DNA from: Mycobacterium sp. M26
Lineage (GTDB): Bacteria > Actinomycetota > Actinomycetes > Mycobacteriales > Mycobacteriaceae
Assembly: GCF_001494595.1 (NCBI RefSeq)
Contig: NZ_LN929908.1
Location: 3,502,468 to 3,566,467, forward strand
Direction of reading: 5' to 3'
Length of the DNA stretch: 64,000 nucleotides
The notes below the pieces were generated by a model. The model made no database searches, had not been told where the DNA came from, and was given only the letters and a program-made list of their open reading frames with translations. Below, in pieces: positions 8,902 to 16,951 of the stretch. Position 1 is the first letter of the stretch, and the number at the start of each line of letters is the position of its first letter. A program made the translations under genes and the position numbers.

Positions 8902-9882
8902 TCAGAAGTACCGGGGGAAGCGACTCCAGTCCGGCTCGCGCTTCTCCAGAAAGGCGTCACGGCCCTCTACGGCCTCGTCGGTCATGTAGGCCAGCCGGGT
9001 GGCCTCGCTGGCGAAGATCTGCTGGCCGACCAGACCGTCGTCGAGCAGGTTGAACGCGAACTTCAGCATGCGCTGGGCCTGGGGAGACTTGCCGTTGATC
9101 TTGTCAGCCCACTCCAGGCCGACCTTCTCCAGGTCGGCGTGGTCGACGACCCGGTTGACCGCGCCCATCTGATGCATCTCTTCGGCGGTGTAGGGCTCGC
9201 CAAGGAAGAAGATCTCGCGGGCGAACTTCTGGCCCACCTGCTTGGCCAGATACGCACTGCCGTAACCGCCGTCGAAACTGCCGACGTCGGCATCAGTCTG
9301 CTTGAACCGGGCGTACTCACGGCTGGCCAGGGTGAGGTCACAGGTCACGTGCAGGCTATGCCCGCCACCGGCGGCCCAGCCATTGACAAGGCAGATCACC
9401 ACTTTGGGCATGAACCGGATCAACCGCTGCACCTCCATGATGTGCAACCGCCCCGCGCGAGCCGCGTCAACGGTGTCGGCGGTCTCCCCCGACGCGTACT
9501 GATATCCGCTGCGGCCGCGGATTCGCTGATCCCCGCCAGAGCAGAACGCCCAGCCACCGTCCTTGGGAGAGGGCCCATTTCCCGTCAGCAGCACCACGCC
9601 CACCTCCGGCCACATTCGGGCATGGTCGAGGGCGCGGTAGAGCTCATCGACGCTGTGCGGCCGAAATGCGTTGCGAACTTCAGGTCGGTTGAACGCCACC
9701 CGGACCGTCGGCTGGGGCACGCCATCACGGATGTGTCGGTGATAGGTGATGTCGGTCAGGTCCTCGAAGCCCTCGACGGGCTGCCACATGTACGGATGAA
9801 ATGGATTGTCGGGCATGGCGGCATGGTAGAGCCCGTCGGCTGCGGTGCCCCTTCCGGAGCGTAAAGACCTCTCTTTCGACAA
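8902..9882 (-). CDS. menB: 1,4-dihydroxy-2-naphthoyl-CoA synthase (MenB)
   Basis: MenB is a crotonase-fold enzyme that closes the second ring of menaquinone by converting o-succinylbenzoyl-CoA to dihydroxynaphthoyl-CoA. From recall, this sequence matches M. tuberculosis MenB over almost all of its length: TDITYHRH, FNRPEVRNAFRPH, GGDQRIRGRSGYQYASG, KQTDADVGSFDGGYGSAYLA and the C-terminal FPRYF. The start is uncertain: TTG 9882 gives a leader similar in length to the tuberculosis protein, while ATG 9816 begins at MPDNPF; neither has a convincing ribosome site. No other men gene is present nearby, and the neighbours are an alcohol dehydrogenase and a P450 ferredoxin, which is an unexpected setting for a quinone gene. 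Confidence 0.9.
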   Translation of the reverse strand: MSKERSLRSGRGTAADGLYHAAMPDNPFHPYMWQPVEGFEDLTDITYHRHIRDGVPQPTVRVAFNRPEVRNAFRPHSVDELYRALDHARMWPEVGVVLLTGNGPSPKDGGWAFCSGGDQRIRGRSGYQYASGETADTVDAARAGRLHIMEVQRLIRFMPKVVICLVNGWAAGGGHSLHVTCDLTLASREYARFKQTDADVGSFDGGYGSAYLAKQVGQKFAREIFFLGEPYTAEEMHQMGAVNRVVDHADLEKVGLEWADKINGKSPQAQRMLKFAFNLLDDGLVGQQIFASEATRLAYMTDEAVEGRDAFLEKREPDWSRFPRYF

Positions 9883-9947
9883 CTGGTTTTCCCTCCGCTG
9901 AGGTGTTGTCGTGGAGTCTGGCGGATTGGACCGACGAAGGAGGAGAA

Positions 9948-10160
9948 GTGGCCCACGGATGTCGGATCATCTTCAATCGCAGCACGTGCGCCGGAATCGG
10001 CCTCTGTGAGATGCACGCTCCGGATTACTTCGAAATTCCGGACGACGGCGACGGGCTGATGACGCCGCGCGCGTTGACCGTCGACGACGAACATCTGGAG
10101 ACGGTGAAACACGCCGCGTCGAGCTGTCCCACAGCGTCCATCACCCTGGTCGATCTCTGA
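9948..10160 (+). CDS. Single-cluster ferredoxin, likely P450 redox partner
   Basis: This protein has 70 residues. The cluster motif is C14-A-G-I-G-L-C20 with a distant C60-P, the pattern of mycobacterial P450-associated [3Fe-4S]/[4Fe-4S] ferredoxins of the form CxxXxxC...CP. The variable X is Ile17, so the canonical second cysteine is missing and a three-iron cluster is expected. The GTG start at 9948 follows GAAGGAGGAG at an ideal distance; longer in-frame starts run into the menB promoter region and look non-coding. It probably carries electrons to the P450 at 11273, with a regulator gene lying between them. The source of its electrons is not encoded next to it. Confidence 0.87.
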   Translation: MAHGCRIIFNRSTCAGIGLCEMHAPDYFEIPDDGDGLMTPRALTVDDEHLETVKHAASSCPTASITLVDL

Positions 10161-10182
10161 ATCCCACCGGGGAGGCAGAAGC

Positions 10183-10199
10183 TATCCCCCCGTTGGGAG
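10183..10199 (+). promoter_or_regulatory. C-tract/G-tract motif upstream of a LuxR gene
   Basis: TATCCCCCCGTTGGGAG lies directly before and touching the ATG at 10200. It resembles the motif at 1436-1454 and the one at 18294-18306. Its overlap with that ATG argues that translation starts further downstream. Autoregulation by the LuxR protein is possible but not shown. Confidence 0.35.
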
Positions 10200-10235
10200 A
10201 TGTGCCAACGATCCGCAGTGCTTAGCGTTGAGCCC

Positions 10236-11177
10236 GTGGCAGCCCCCGACATGAGGGCGGAGCCGGCCGGTGCCGGCTCCGACCACGGGGTGCCTCGAAG
10301 TTCCCGGGCCGGTGCCACCCAAACCGCGTTGGCCCGGCTCCGCGGCGTATCGAGCAACCATGACCTGGCTGATCGCATCCCTGCCGAGTTGTGCCGCGCC
10401 GGGTTCGGTCGGGTGTTGTTCTCCCTGATCAGACAGAACACCTGGTTGGTGCGGTCAGCGCATACCCCCGCCGACGCCCACCTCGCTGCGACGCTGCTCG
10501 AGGTGGGGCGGGCCAACCCCCGTCGACTGTGCCGTCCGCTTCCAGAGAGCGCGATGCTGCACAGCAGGCAACCGATCCTGGTCGAGCATCCGCAATCGGA
10601 TCCCCGGGTGAACTCGCGGCTGGTTGCCGTCGTCAAACCCGACGTCTATGTGGCCGCGGCAGTGCACGTGTGGGATACCCCGGTAGCTCTGCTGCACGCC
10701 GATGCCCCCACCCATGTCGGTGATGTCGGACCTGAGGACCGGGATGTGCTCGGGGTCTTCGCCGAAGGGCTCGGCGCGATCATGGAACGCAATATCGTTC
10801 TGCAACGGGTGCAAGCTCTGCGGACCGGCGCCGAGGAGCACTCGCGGCTCCTGGAATCAATGACGGAGACACTCGTCGAAAAGGGTGGAATCGGCTTCGA
10901 GTCAACCATTTTCGAGCACGACTCATCGCACCCCGACGTGCCGAACCTCGGCGATATCGCCCAGTCACTCACCCGCCGTGAAGTCCAAGTCCTCAACCTG
11001 CTCGCCGCCGGAAAGACCAACGCCCAGATCGGCGCGCGCCTGTTTATCTCCGAGGGCACGGTGAAGGCGCACCTCAGGCACATCATGGACAAATTGGGCG
11101 CCGCCAACCGCACCGAAGCCGTCGCACACTATCGGGAACTGACCCGTGGTCATCCCCCCTCCGGTCGGCAAACTTAA
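10236..11177 (+). CDS. GAF-LuxR transcriptional regulator
   Basis: A GAF-like sensory region (GFGRVLFSLIRQNTWLVRSA; DVYVAAAVHVWDTPVALLHAD) is joined to a C-terminal LuxR-type helix-turn-helix with LTRREVQVLNLLAAGKTNAQ and GTVKAHLRHIMDKLG. It is a sister of the regulators at 6466, 23440, 24606 and 33906. The start is uncertain: ATG 10200 overlaps a likely regulatory motif and lacks a ribosome site, so I use GTG 10236, with ATG 10251 a further option. The gene lies between a ferredoxin and a P450 and probably controls one or both. Family knowledge suggests DNA-binding output gated by a small ligand at the GAF domain. The ligand is unknown. Confidence 0.85.
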   Translation: MAAPDMRAEPAGAGSDHGVPRSSRAGATQTALARLRGVSSNHDLADRIPAELCRAGFGRVLFSLIRQNTWLVRSAHTPADAHLAATLLEVGRANPRRLCRPLPESAMLHSRQPILVEHPQSDPRVNSRLVAVVKPDVYVAAAVHVWDTPVALLHADAPTHVGDVGPEDRDVLGVFAEGLGAIMERNIVLQRVQALRTGAEEHSRLLESMTETLVEKGGIGFESTIFEHDSSHPDVPNLGDIAQSLTRREVQVLNLLAAGKTNAQIGARLFISEGTVKAHLRHIMDKLGAANRTEAVAHYRELTRGHPPSGRQT

Positions 11178-11272
11178 CCCCATTTGCCGATGTGGCCGCG
11201 GTCACATCTTCCTAACTTGGACTCGATGACTGCCGGGCTCGGGCCCGGCGCACCCGAGAGCTGAGGACAAGC

Positions 11273-12541
11273 ATGACCGCGTCGACCGAAGAGATGGACA
11301 CCCGCCTGAACTCGCTGGAGTTCTGGGCTCGGCCCCGGGCCTACCGGCACGAAGCGTTCAAGTGGCTGCGCGAGAACAAGCCGATCAGCTGGAACGAACC
11401 GCCGGACTCCCTGGACCCGAACCTGCAGAACGCCAAGGGCTTCTGGTCGATCGTCAAACACGCGCACCTGCGTGAGGTCTCTCGCAACGTCGAGGTCTTC
11501 AGCTCGGCCGAAGGCGTCTTCATCGACGACTTCCCGCAACTCGAGACCATGCTGTCGTTCATCGTGACCGATCCGCCGCGGCACACCGAGCTGCGCAACA
11601 TCGTGACCGTCGCCTTCACCCCGCGCAACATCCGGAAGATGACCGACCGGATCGCGGGAATCGTCAAGGGAATCGTCGACAACGTGGCCTACCGCGGCGA
11701 AGGCGATTTGTGCGAACTCATCACCAAAGAGGTTCCCGGGCAGGTGTTCTGCAGCATGCTCGGCATCACCGACCGAGACCAGATCCAGTACACGATGGAC
11801 GCCGCCGAGCAATTCGCGTGCTGGAACGACCCGGAGTACGCCCACATCGGCTCGCCGCTGATGGTGTTCGCCGACGCCTCGATGAAGCTGGCCACCCTCG
11901 CCAATGAGCTGGTGCCCGAGCGGATGAAGAATCCGGGGGACGATCTGCTCAGCTGGGTCGCCGAGGCGCAATACGAGGGCAACAAGTTGACCCAGGACGA
12001 AGTAGGCGTCTTCTTCGCCCTGTTGGCGGCCGGCGCCAACGACACCACCCGGCACGCCATGGCCAGTGCCCTCGACCTGTTCCAGAAGCACCCGCAGCAA
12101 TTGGCCTACCTGATGGAGGATTTCGACAATCGCGTCGATGACGCCGTCAACGAGGTATTGCGAATGGAACCGCCACTGATGCACTTCCGCCGCACCGCGA
12201 CCCGGGACTACCAACTGGGCGACGTCACCTTCAAGGAGGGCGACAAGGTCGTCATGTGGTACATCGCCAGCAACCGTGACGAGGATGTGTTCGAGAATTC
12301 GATGGTGATGGACATCAGCCGCGACGAGAAGCACAACCCGCACCAGTCCTTCGGCGCCGGCGGCCCGCACTACTGTCTCGGCCACATCCTGGGCCGCGAG
12401 GTGCTCAAGGCGCAGATGCGCGAGATCTACCACCGCATGCCGAACCTTGAGGTCGGTGAGCCGGATCTACTGCTGTCGAACTTCATGAACGGCACCAAGC
12501 GGCTGCCGGCGACATGGACCCCGGAGAAGAAGCCGTCCTGA
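11273..12541 (+). CDS. Cytochrome P450 (422 aa)
   Basis: This is a soluble P450 monooxygenase. The I-helix motif is AGANDTT (253-259), with Asn where the first P450 of this window has His. ExxR is E294-R297, and the haem loop is FGAGGPHYCLG with Cys368 as the iron ligand. The AxxNDTT form and the overall character recall actinobacterial CYP125/CYP124-like steroid and fatty-acid hydroxylases, but I cannot assign a subfamily. The ATG start has GAGGAC a few bases upstream. The nearby ferredoxin (9948) is the likely electron donor. It runs convergently into a membrane protein gene 21 bp later. Confidence 0.93.
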   Translation: MTASTEEMDTRLNSLEFWARPRAYRHEAFKWLRENKPISWNEPPDSLDPNLQNAKGFWSIVKHAHLREVSRNVEVFSSAEGVFIDDFPQLETMLSFIVTDPPRHTELRNIVTVAFTPRNIRKMTDRIAGIVKGIVDNVAYRGEGDLCELITKEVPGQVFCSMLGITDRDQIQYTMDAAEQFACWNDPEYAHIGSPLMVFADASMKLATLANELVPERMKNPGDDLLSWVAEAQYEGNKLTQDEVGVFFALLAAGANDTTRHAMASALDLFQKHPQQLAYLMEDFDNRVDDAVNEVLRMEPPLMHFRRTATRDYQLGDVTFKEGDKVVMWYIASNRDEDVFENSMVMDISRDEKHNPHQSFGAGGPHYCLGHILGREVLKAQMREIYHRMPNLEVGEPDLLLSNFMNGTKRLPATWTPEKKPS

Positions 12542-12562
12542 CCTGAGTCCGGCCGGCCGGAG

Positions 12563-13291
12563 TTACGCCACGGAAGCGGCGGGCTCCGACCGGTCGGGTG
12601 AGCGCTTGAGTTCCTGCATCATGAACCATGTCGTGCCGCAAAGGTAGGCACCCCAGACGGCGACGGGCATGTAGAACGCCAGGAGCCCGTGGTAAGCGAA
12701 CGGACCACTCTTGAAGAAGGCGGGGCCGGCCGCAGTGATGATCGACAGTGCACCGGCCAGAGTGAGCCAGGTGAACCAGCGCGGGATCATCGGGTGCGGC
12801 CGGTCGTCCATCAATTCGACGATTCCGGTGGCTGCCATCTCGATGGCCAGGTAGATCCAGCCCAGCAGGAAGGCGAACCAGGCCCAGTCGTACCAGGATT
12901 GGATGACATCAGCACCGTACTCGGGGCGGTAGGCGGCGACGATCCACGCGCAGCAGTTGAAGAACACGATGAGCGATATGAAGACACCACAAACCGCAGT
13001 GGTGTAGGACCACAACGGGTGACGTCCCTCGATTCTCGACAGCATGATGCCGAACACTATGGAGCCGGGGGTCAGGATTCCGGCCGCGATGTAGAACAGC
13101 GTGCAGCCGACGATGACCCCCCAACGATGAGTCTCGGTAAACCAGACTTTGGTGGCATCCAGGCCGAGGTCGGCACGGGCGGGCGCGATGAAGTGCGCAA
13201 TACCCAACCAGCCGATCGCGGTCAATGCGACAAAGATCCAGTTACACCACAGCCCGATCTTCAGCGAGCTCTCTCTGGCAATAGCAGCCAT
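12563..13291 (-). CDS. Six-helix integral membrane protein of unknown function
   Basis: The 242-residue protein has about six hydrophobic segments: near residues 15-36, 57-80, 93-118, 134-155, 170-190 and 200-220. They are separated by short polar loops, with a charged tail at the C-terminus. No signal peptide, metal motif or transporter signature is obvious to me, although His and Trp residues are placed near the membrane borders (THRWG, GRHPLW, AYHGLL). It lies 24 bp downstream of a cytochrome oxidase subunit IV-like gene in the same direction, so it is probably part of a three-gene membrane operon. A role as an extra membrane subunit or quinol-facing partner is conceivable but unproven. 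Confidence 0.7.
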   Translation of the reverse strand: MAAIARESSLKIGLWCNWIFVALTAIGWLGIAHFIAPARADLGLDATKVWFTETHRWGVIVGCTLFYIAAGILTPGSIVFGIMLSRIEGRHPLWSYTTAVCGVFISLIVFFNCCAWIVAAYRPEYGADVIQSWYDWAWFAFLLGWIYLAIEMAATGIVELMDDRPHPMIPRWFTWLTLAGALSIITAAGPAFFKSGPFAYHGLLAFYMPVAVWGAYLCGTTWFMMQELKRSPDRSEPAASVA

Positions 13292-13315
13292 GAAACTATC
13301 TCCCTTCCAAGGGTT

Positions 13316-13591
13316 TCAGTCGATCCCAGCGGTGAAAAACCAGAAGACGAGAATCAGGACCGTCACCGCGGCGATCCATCCCTCGAACACCACACGAACC
13401 GGCAGCGGTGCCGTCCGGAGCTCCATGAAGTCCAGCATCACCAACCGGACCTTCACCGCAGCCACCACAAAGATCCCCGTGACGGCAACGGTGGGCCCGA
13501 CGACCTCCTTGGACAGCACCCACGTCGTCAGGATCGTGAGGACCAGCAGTCCCAGCCAGACCACGGTGACTCGCTCACGCAGCAGCGACAT
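13316..13591 (-). CDS. Prokaryotic cytochrome c oxidase subunit IV-like (NorF-type) membrane protein
   Basis: This 91-residue protein has three predicted helices (about residues 10-27, 32-50 and 68-87) with the conserved feature KVRLVMLDFMELR between the second and third, typical of the small COX4/NorF family. It begins at ATG 13591 and overlaps the stop of the subunit III-like gene by one base (TGATG), so the two are translationally coupled. In known systems such proteins accompany haem-copper oxidases or nitric oxide reductases. No catalytic subunit I or II is present in this window, so it is an orphan accessory subunit here. Confidence 0.78.
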   Translation of the reverse strand: MSLLRERVTVVWLGLLVLTILTTWVLSKEVVGPTVAVTGIFVVAAVKVRLVMLDFMELRTAPLPVRVVFEGWIAAVTVLILVFWFFTAGID

Positions 13592-14184
13592 CAGTGCGCC
13601 GCCTTCATCAGGTACAGCAGCGGAAACAGCACGATCCATACGTAATCCACCAGGTGCCAGAACGACGCGACGGACTCCGGCACGGCCGGGTTGGCGCCGT
13701 CGTACCGTCCGCGACGCGTACGGAGCCAGACCACAGTCAGCAGCGCGGTGCCCAGGATCACATGGAACAGGTGGATCCCGGTCAGCGTGAAGTACCACAT
13801 GTAGAAGGGGTTGGTCGCCGGTGTGATGCCGTGACTGATCTTGGTCGTGTACTCGACGAACTTGGACACCATGAACAGGACACCGGTCAGCACCCCGCCG
13901 AGCAGACAGCGCGATGCCAGGTCGGTGTGTTCGCGTCTGAGACACTGAATCGCCAACGCGACCAACCACGAACTGGTCAGCAGAATCAAGGTATCGACGC
14001 CACCGAGGTTCACGTCCAGGGTAAGGCGGGACGCCTCGAAGAGCGCGGGGTGATGCCGGCGTTCCACCATGAAACTGCCGAAAAGGATCGCGAAGAGCAG
14101 CGAGTCGGCCCCGATCAGGGCCCAGATGCCGTCGAGCCCGGGCAGCCTGCGAGTGCGGTCCACCGCAGCGGCCGACACAGTCAC
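13591..14184 (-). CDS. Cytochrome c oxidase subunit III-like (NorE-type) membrane protein
   Basis: The 197-residue protein has five hydrophobic segments and the subunit III family hallmarks: DSLLFAILFGSFM in the first helix, KFVEY, YFTLTGIHLFHVILGTALL and SFWHLVDYVWIVLFPLLYL. This is the five-helix NorE-like version that lacks the first two helices of classical subunit III. It begins an operon with the subunit IV-like and six-helix proteins, and is transcribed divergently from a TetR gene. Haem-copper oxidase catalytic genes are absent, so the trio either assembles with an oxidase encoded elsewhere or has been reused for another membrane complex. Confidence 0.85.
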   Translation of the reverse strand: MTVSAAAVDRTRRLPGLDGIWALIGADSLLFAILFGSFMVERRHHPALFEASRLTLDVNLGGVDTLILLTSSWLVALAIQCLRREHTDLASRCLLGGVLTGVLFMVSKFVEYTTKISHGITPATNPFYMWYFTLTGIHLFHVILGTALLTVVWLRTRRGRYDGANPAVPESVASFWHLVDYVWIVLFPLLYLMKAAH

Positions 14185-14241
14185 GGATAGATCGTCACAG
14201 CCGCAGGCGATCTCGGCGTCACCCCAAGGGACCCAATTGCT

Positions 14242-14256
14242 CTCTCTTGGGAGATA
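14242..14256 (-). promoter_or_regulatory. Possible C/G-tract motif upstream of the oxidase-like operon
   Basis: Read on the minus strand the sequence is TATCTCCCAAGAGAG, about 60 bp before the subunit III-like start. It resembles the stronger motif at 15829-15843 (TACCCCCAAGTGGAG). The match is partial and may be chance. Confidence 0.2.
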
Positions 14257-14319
14257 TCAGTTGCGGCTCCGTCAGACGCTGATGTTGACGCGACCTGACT
14301 CCCATATTCACTAGCACCG

Positions 14320-14349
14320 ATGCATATCTTGTGGTCAGCAAGGATGCAT
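14320..14349. promoter_or_regulatory. Imperfect inverted repeat in front of the TetR gene (candidate operator)
   Basis: ATGCATATCTTG (from 14320) and CAAGGATGCAT (ending 14349) form an imperfect inverted repeat immediately before the annotated TetR start at 14351. TetR proteins often repress their own divergent promoter region through such a site, so this is a candidate operator. Its closeness to the ATG means that the real start could lie a little downstream. Confidence 0.4.
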
Positions 14350-14350
14350 A

Positions 14351-14989
14351 ATGAATCTCCATGCACTTTCGGAGGTGGGCATCATCGTCGCTGATCCCTC
14401 GGGTACCGCCCGGGTAACCCCGCGTACCCGCGACCCCGAGCGCAAGTCACGGATCCTGGCCGCGGCCGCCGACCTGATCGCCCGTAAGGGGTACCACGCC
14501 GTTTCCATCGCGGAGATCGGCGCCGCCGCCGGTATCACCGGCTCAGGGGTTTACCGCCACTTCGACAGCAAATCTGCCGTTCTGGTGGCGCTGTTCGACC
14601 AAGCCATCGACGATTTGCTGCTCGACGAGCAGCAGATCTTGCAGACCACCGACGATTTGACCCGCGCGCTGGACCGGCTGATCGCCGGACAGGTCGAATT
14701 CGTGGTCAAAGACCGGGAATTGGCGCAGGTCTACCACAACGAGATCAACCACCTACCCGAAGACGACCAGCGTCGGCTGCGGCGCAAGCAGCGGCTGTAT
14801 CTCGAGGAGTGGGTGCACCTGGTCGACGAGCTGCGGCCCGACCTCAACGACGCCGAGGCGCGCACCGTGGTCCACGCCGCGATCGGTGCGATCCAATCGA
14901 CGCTCTTCCACGGCGTCGGTCTAGCGGAAGACCGCCTGCGGCTGCTGCTCACCGATGCTGCCCGCGCGGTGCTCGACATTGCCGGCTGA
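14351..14989 (+). CDS. TetR-family transcriptional regulator
   Basis: The DNA-binding helix-turn-helix is at about residues 27-73 (ILAAAADLIARKGYHAVSIA then ITGSGVYRHFDSKSAVL), followed by an all-helical ligand-binding domain, 212 residues in total. It is divergent from the oxidase-like membrane operon and probably represses it. In-frame ATG 14361 and GTG 14375 are alternative starts. The end of this gene overlaps the end of the convergent membrane protein gene by 69 bp, so the last 23 codons are read on both strands. The inducer is unknown. Confidence 0.9.
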   Translation: MNLHALSEVGIIVADPSGTARVTPRTRDPERKSRILAAAADLIARKGYHAVSIAEIGAAAGITGSGVYRHFDSKSAVLVALFDQAIDDLLLDEQQILQTTDDLTRALDRLIAGQVEFVVKDRELAQVYHNEINHLPEDDQRRLRRKQRLYLEEWVHLVDELRPDLNDAEARTVVHAAIGAIQSTLFHGVGLAEDRLRLLLTDAARAVLDIAG

Positions 14990-15793
14990 CGCCGGTGCCT
15001 CGTTGACCGGGCCATCCGGCAGGAACCTGCTCAGCCCGTACACCGCGAAGGCGCACAGCGAGATCGAGACGGCCGTCGCGGCTGCGACAAGCGCATCGGT
15101 CGACAATCCGTCGTCCAGATGCAACGCGATGATCACCGGTGCACCGAGACCGAAATTCGCGCCGAAGAAGGTCACCGGGAACACCACGAAGAGGCTCAAC
15201 AGGCCCCAACTTGTCGAGACCTTCCGCCACACCAGAACCGCGACGACAGTGAAGAGCACAGTCTGGGTCCCCTCCAGCACACCGATGACTGCCGGATAGT
15301 TCCAGATGCGCCCGACGAACGGTCCGTAGTAGGTATAGACATCAGTTCCGGTCCCGATGACTTCGAACGCAATCGACATCGACATCTCGGCACCCCAGAC
15401 CAGGAACAGACCTCGCCTCCCCAACCGTCCTTCGTAGATTCTCCGGCCGATGTAGAGGGGCGCGGCGGCGTAGAGAATGATGTAACCGCTGTGAGTCCAG
15501 ATCGGTTGCACGACACCGAATGCGGAGAAGTGACTGAATGCAGCACCTGGAGTCCCATCAGCATGGGCATCGTAGAACCACAGATCGAATGCGACGTCGT
15601 AGAGCGGCTCGGCGAATGCCGCCACTCCCGCCGCCAGGAGGGCGATCACATAGAACGGCGTCCGCTGCCGCAGTCCCATGAGGATGGCAACGACCAGCAT
15701 GATCAGGACGATTCCCCAGCTCGCCCAGGTGAAGATGTTCTGCCAGAGCAAGCTCAGCGGATGTTGCATTACCTCGTCAGACATGCGGCCCAT
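14921..15793 (-). CDS. Seven-helix integral membrane protein of unknown function
   Basis: The 290-residue protein has about seven membrane segments between residues 20 and 260 and a polar C-terminal tail. Distinctive stretches are EPLYDVAFDLWFYDAHADGT and PIWTHSGYIILYAAAPLYIG, with conserved-looking Asp, Trp and His residues near one membrane face. This is more like an intramembrane enzyme than a transporter. A distant relation to AveC-like spirocyclase or other seven-helix lipid enzymes occurred to me, but I cannot support it. Starts at 15793 or 15784 are both possible. The 3' end overlaps the TetR gene by 69 bp on the opposite strand. It is divergent from an LLM oxidoreductase gene. Confidence 0.72.
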   Translation of the reverse strand: MGRMSDEVMQHPLSLLWQNIFTWASWGIVLIMLVVAILMGLRQRTPFYVIALLAAGVAAFAEPLYDVAFDLWFYDAHADGTPGAAFSHFSAFGVVQPIWTHSGYIILYAAAPLYIGRRIYEGRLGRRGLFLVWGAEMSMSIAFEVIGTGTDVYTYYGPFVGRIWNYPAVIGVLEGTQTVLFTVVAVLVWRKVSTSWGLLSLFVVFPVTFFGANFGLGAPVIIALHLDDGLSTDALVAAATAVSISLCAFAVYGLSRFLPDGPVNEAPASAGNVEHRAGSIGEQQPQAVFR

Positions 15794-15828
15794 ACCGCCA
15801 ACGTATGGCGCCGGTCACACCGGGTCTG

Positions 15829-15843
15829 CTCCACTTGGGGGTA
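15829..15843 (-). promoter_or_regulatory. C-tract/G-tract motif between divergent membrane-protein and LLM genes
   Basis: On the minus strand this reads TACCCCCAAGTGGAG, 36 bp upstream of the membrane protein start and 64 bp from the LLM gene start. It is similar to the element at 1436-1454. It could serve either divergent gene. Confidence 0.35.
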
Positions 15844-15907
15844 TTTCGGTCCCCCGACCGGAGAATGCAGGTAGTCCGCAACGAGCCGCCCGTGCCAGGC
15901 TGCACTG

Positions 15908-16951
15908 GTGTATGTGGACACCAACATCGGCGGCACCATCGACGGCACTGAAGGCGCCGACTTCGATGTCCTCGCCAACCAGATTGCCGACGCCCAGCGC
16001 ATCGGGTTCGACGGCATGTGGTCCACCGAGGTGAGCCGGGATCCGTTCCTGCCCTTGATGGTCGCCGCACAGCAGGCACCAACCATGCAACTGGGAACCG
16101 CCGTGGCCGTGGCATTCGCGCGCAGTCCGATGACCGCGGCCGTGGTGGCCAACGACTTGAACACCTTCAGCAAGGGTCGTTTCGTGCTCGGTCTCGGCTC
16201 CCAGATTCAGGCCCACATCGAACGCCGGTTCAGCATGCCGTGGTCGGCGCCGGCCGAGCGGATGCGTGAGTACGTCCTGGCGCTGCGGGCCATCTGGGCG
16301 AGTTGGCAGACCGGTGCGAAGCTGGACTTCCGCGGCGAGTTCTATCAGCACACGCTGATGACACCGATGTTCAGCCCCGAACCCAGCGCCTTCGGGACGC
16401 CGCGGGTGGTCGTCGCGGCTGTGGGCCCGAAAATGACGGCGGTCGCGGCCGAGGTGGCCGACGGCATGCTCGTGCACGGATTCACCACCGCTCGCTACCT
16501 GGGCGAGGTGACCATGCCGGTGATCGACGCCGGGCTGAAGGCGACCGGCCGGGCGCGGCCGGATTTCACCGTCTGCTATCCGGGCCTTGTGGTGACGGGT
16601 GCCGACGAGGAGAGCTATGTGGCTGCACTGCAACAGGTTCGGCGCCAGATCGCCTTTTATGGAGCGACTCCCGCCTATCGCGCCGTACTGGACCTACACG
16701 GCTGGGGAGCTCTGCATACCGAACTGCATCGACTGTCGAAGGACGGCGCCTGGAACGAGATGACGGCGCTGATCGACGACGAAGTGTTGTCGGCCTTCGC
16801 AGTAGCCGGCGAGCCGGCGCAGGTCGGTCGGGAAATCGCTCAGCGCTTCGGCACCCTGGTGGACCGCTTCACGCTCTACACGCCGTATGCCCTCGACGAC
16901 GCCACCAAGGCGGCCGTCGTCGAGGGCATCCGCTGCGCTGATCAGGACTGA
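15908..16951 (+). CDS. F420-dependent LLM-class oxidoreductase (TIGR03617-like)
   Basis: This is a luciferase-like TIM-barrel protein of 347 residues. The blocks LGTAVAVAFARSPM, GRFVLGLGSQIQAHIERRFS and REYVLALRAIWASWQ are, from family knowledge, typical of the TIGR03617 group of mycobacterial F420-dependent enzymes. It would reduce or oxidise a small organic substrate by hydride exchange with coenzyme F420. The GTG start at 15908 is divergent from the seven-helix membrane protein. The gene ends convergently with an acyl-CoA dehydrogenase gene, the two sharing 10 bp. The substrate cannot be read from the sequence. Confidence 0.87.
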   Translation: MYVDTNIGGTIDGTEGADFDVLANQIADAQRIGFDGMWSTEVSRDPFLPLMVAAQQAPTMQLGTAVAVAFARSPMTAAVVANDLNTFSKGRFVLGLGSQIQAHIERRFSMPWSAPAERMREYVLALRAIWASWQTGAKLDFRGEFYQHTLMTPMFSPEPSAFGTPRVVVAAVGPKMTAVAAEVADGMLVHGFTTARYLGEVTMPVIDAGLKATGRARPDFTVCYPGLVVTGADEESYVAALQQVRRQIAFYGATPAYRAVLDLHGWGALHTELHRLSKDGAWNEMTALIDDEVLSAFAVAGEPAQVGREIAQRFGTLVDRFTLYTPYALDDATKAAVVEGIRCADQD

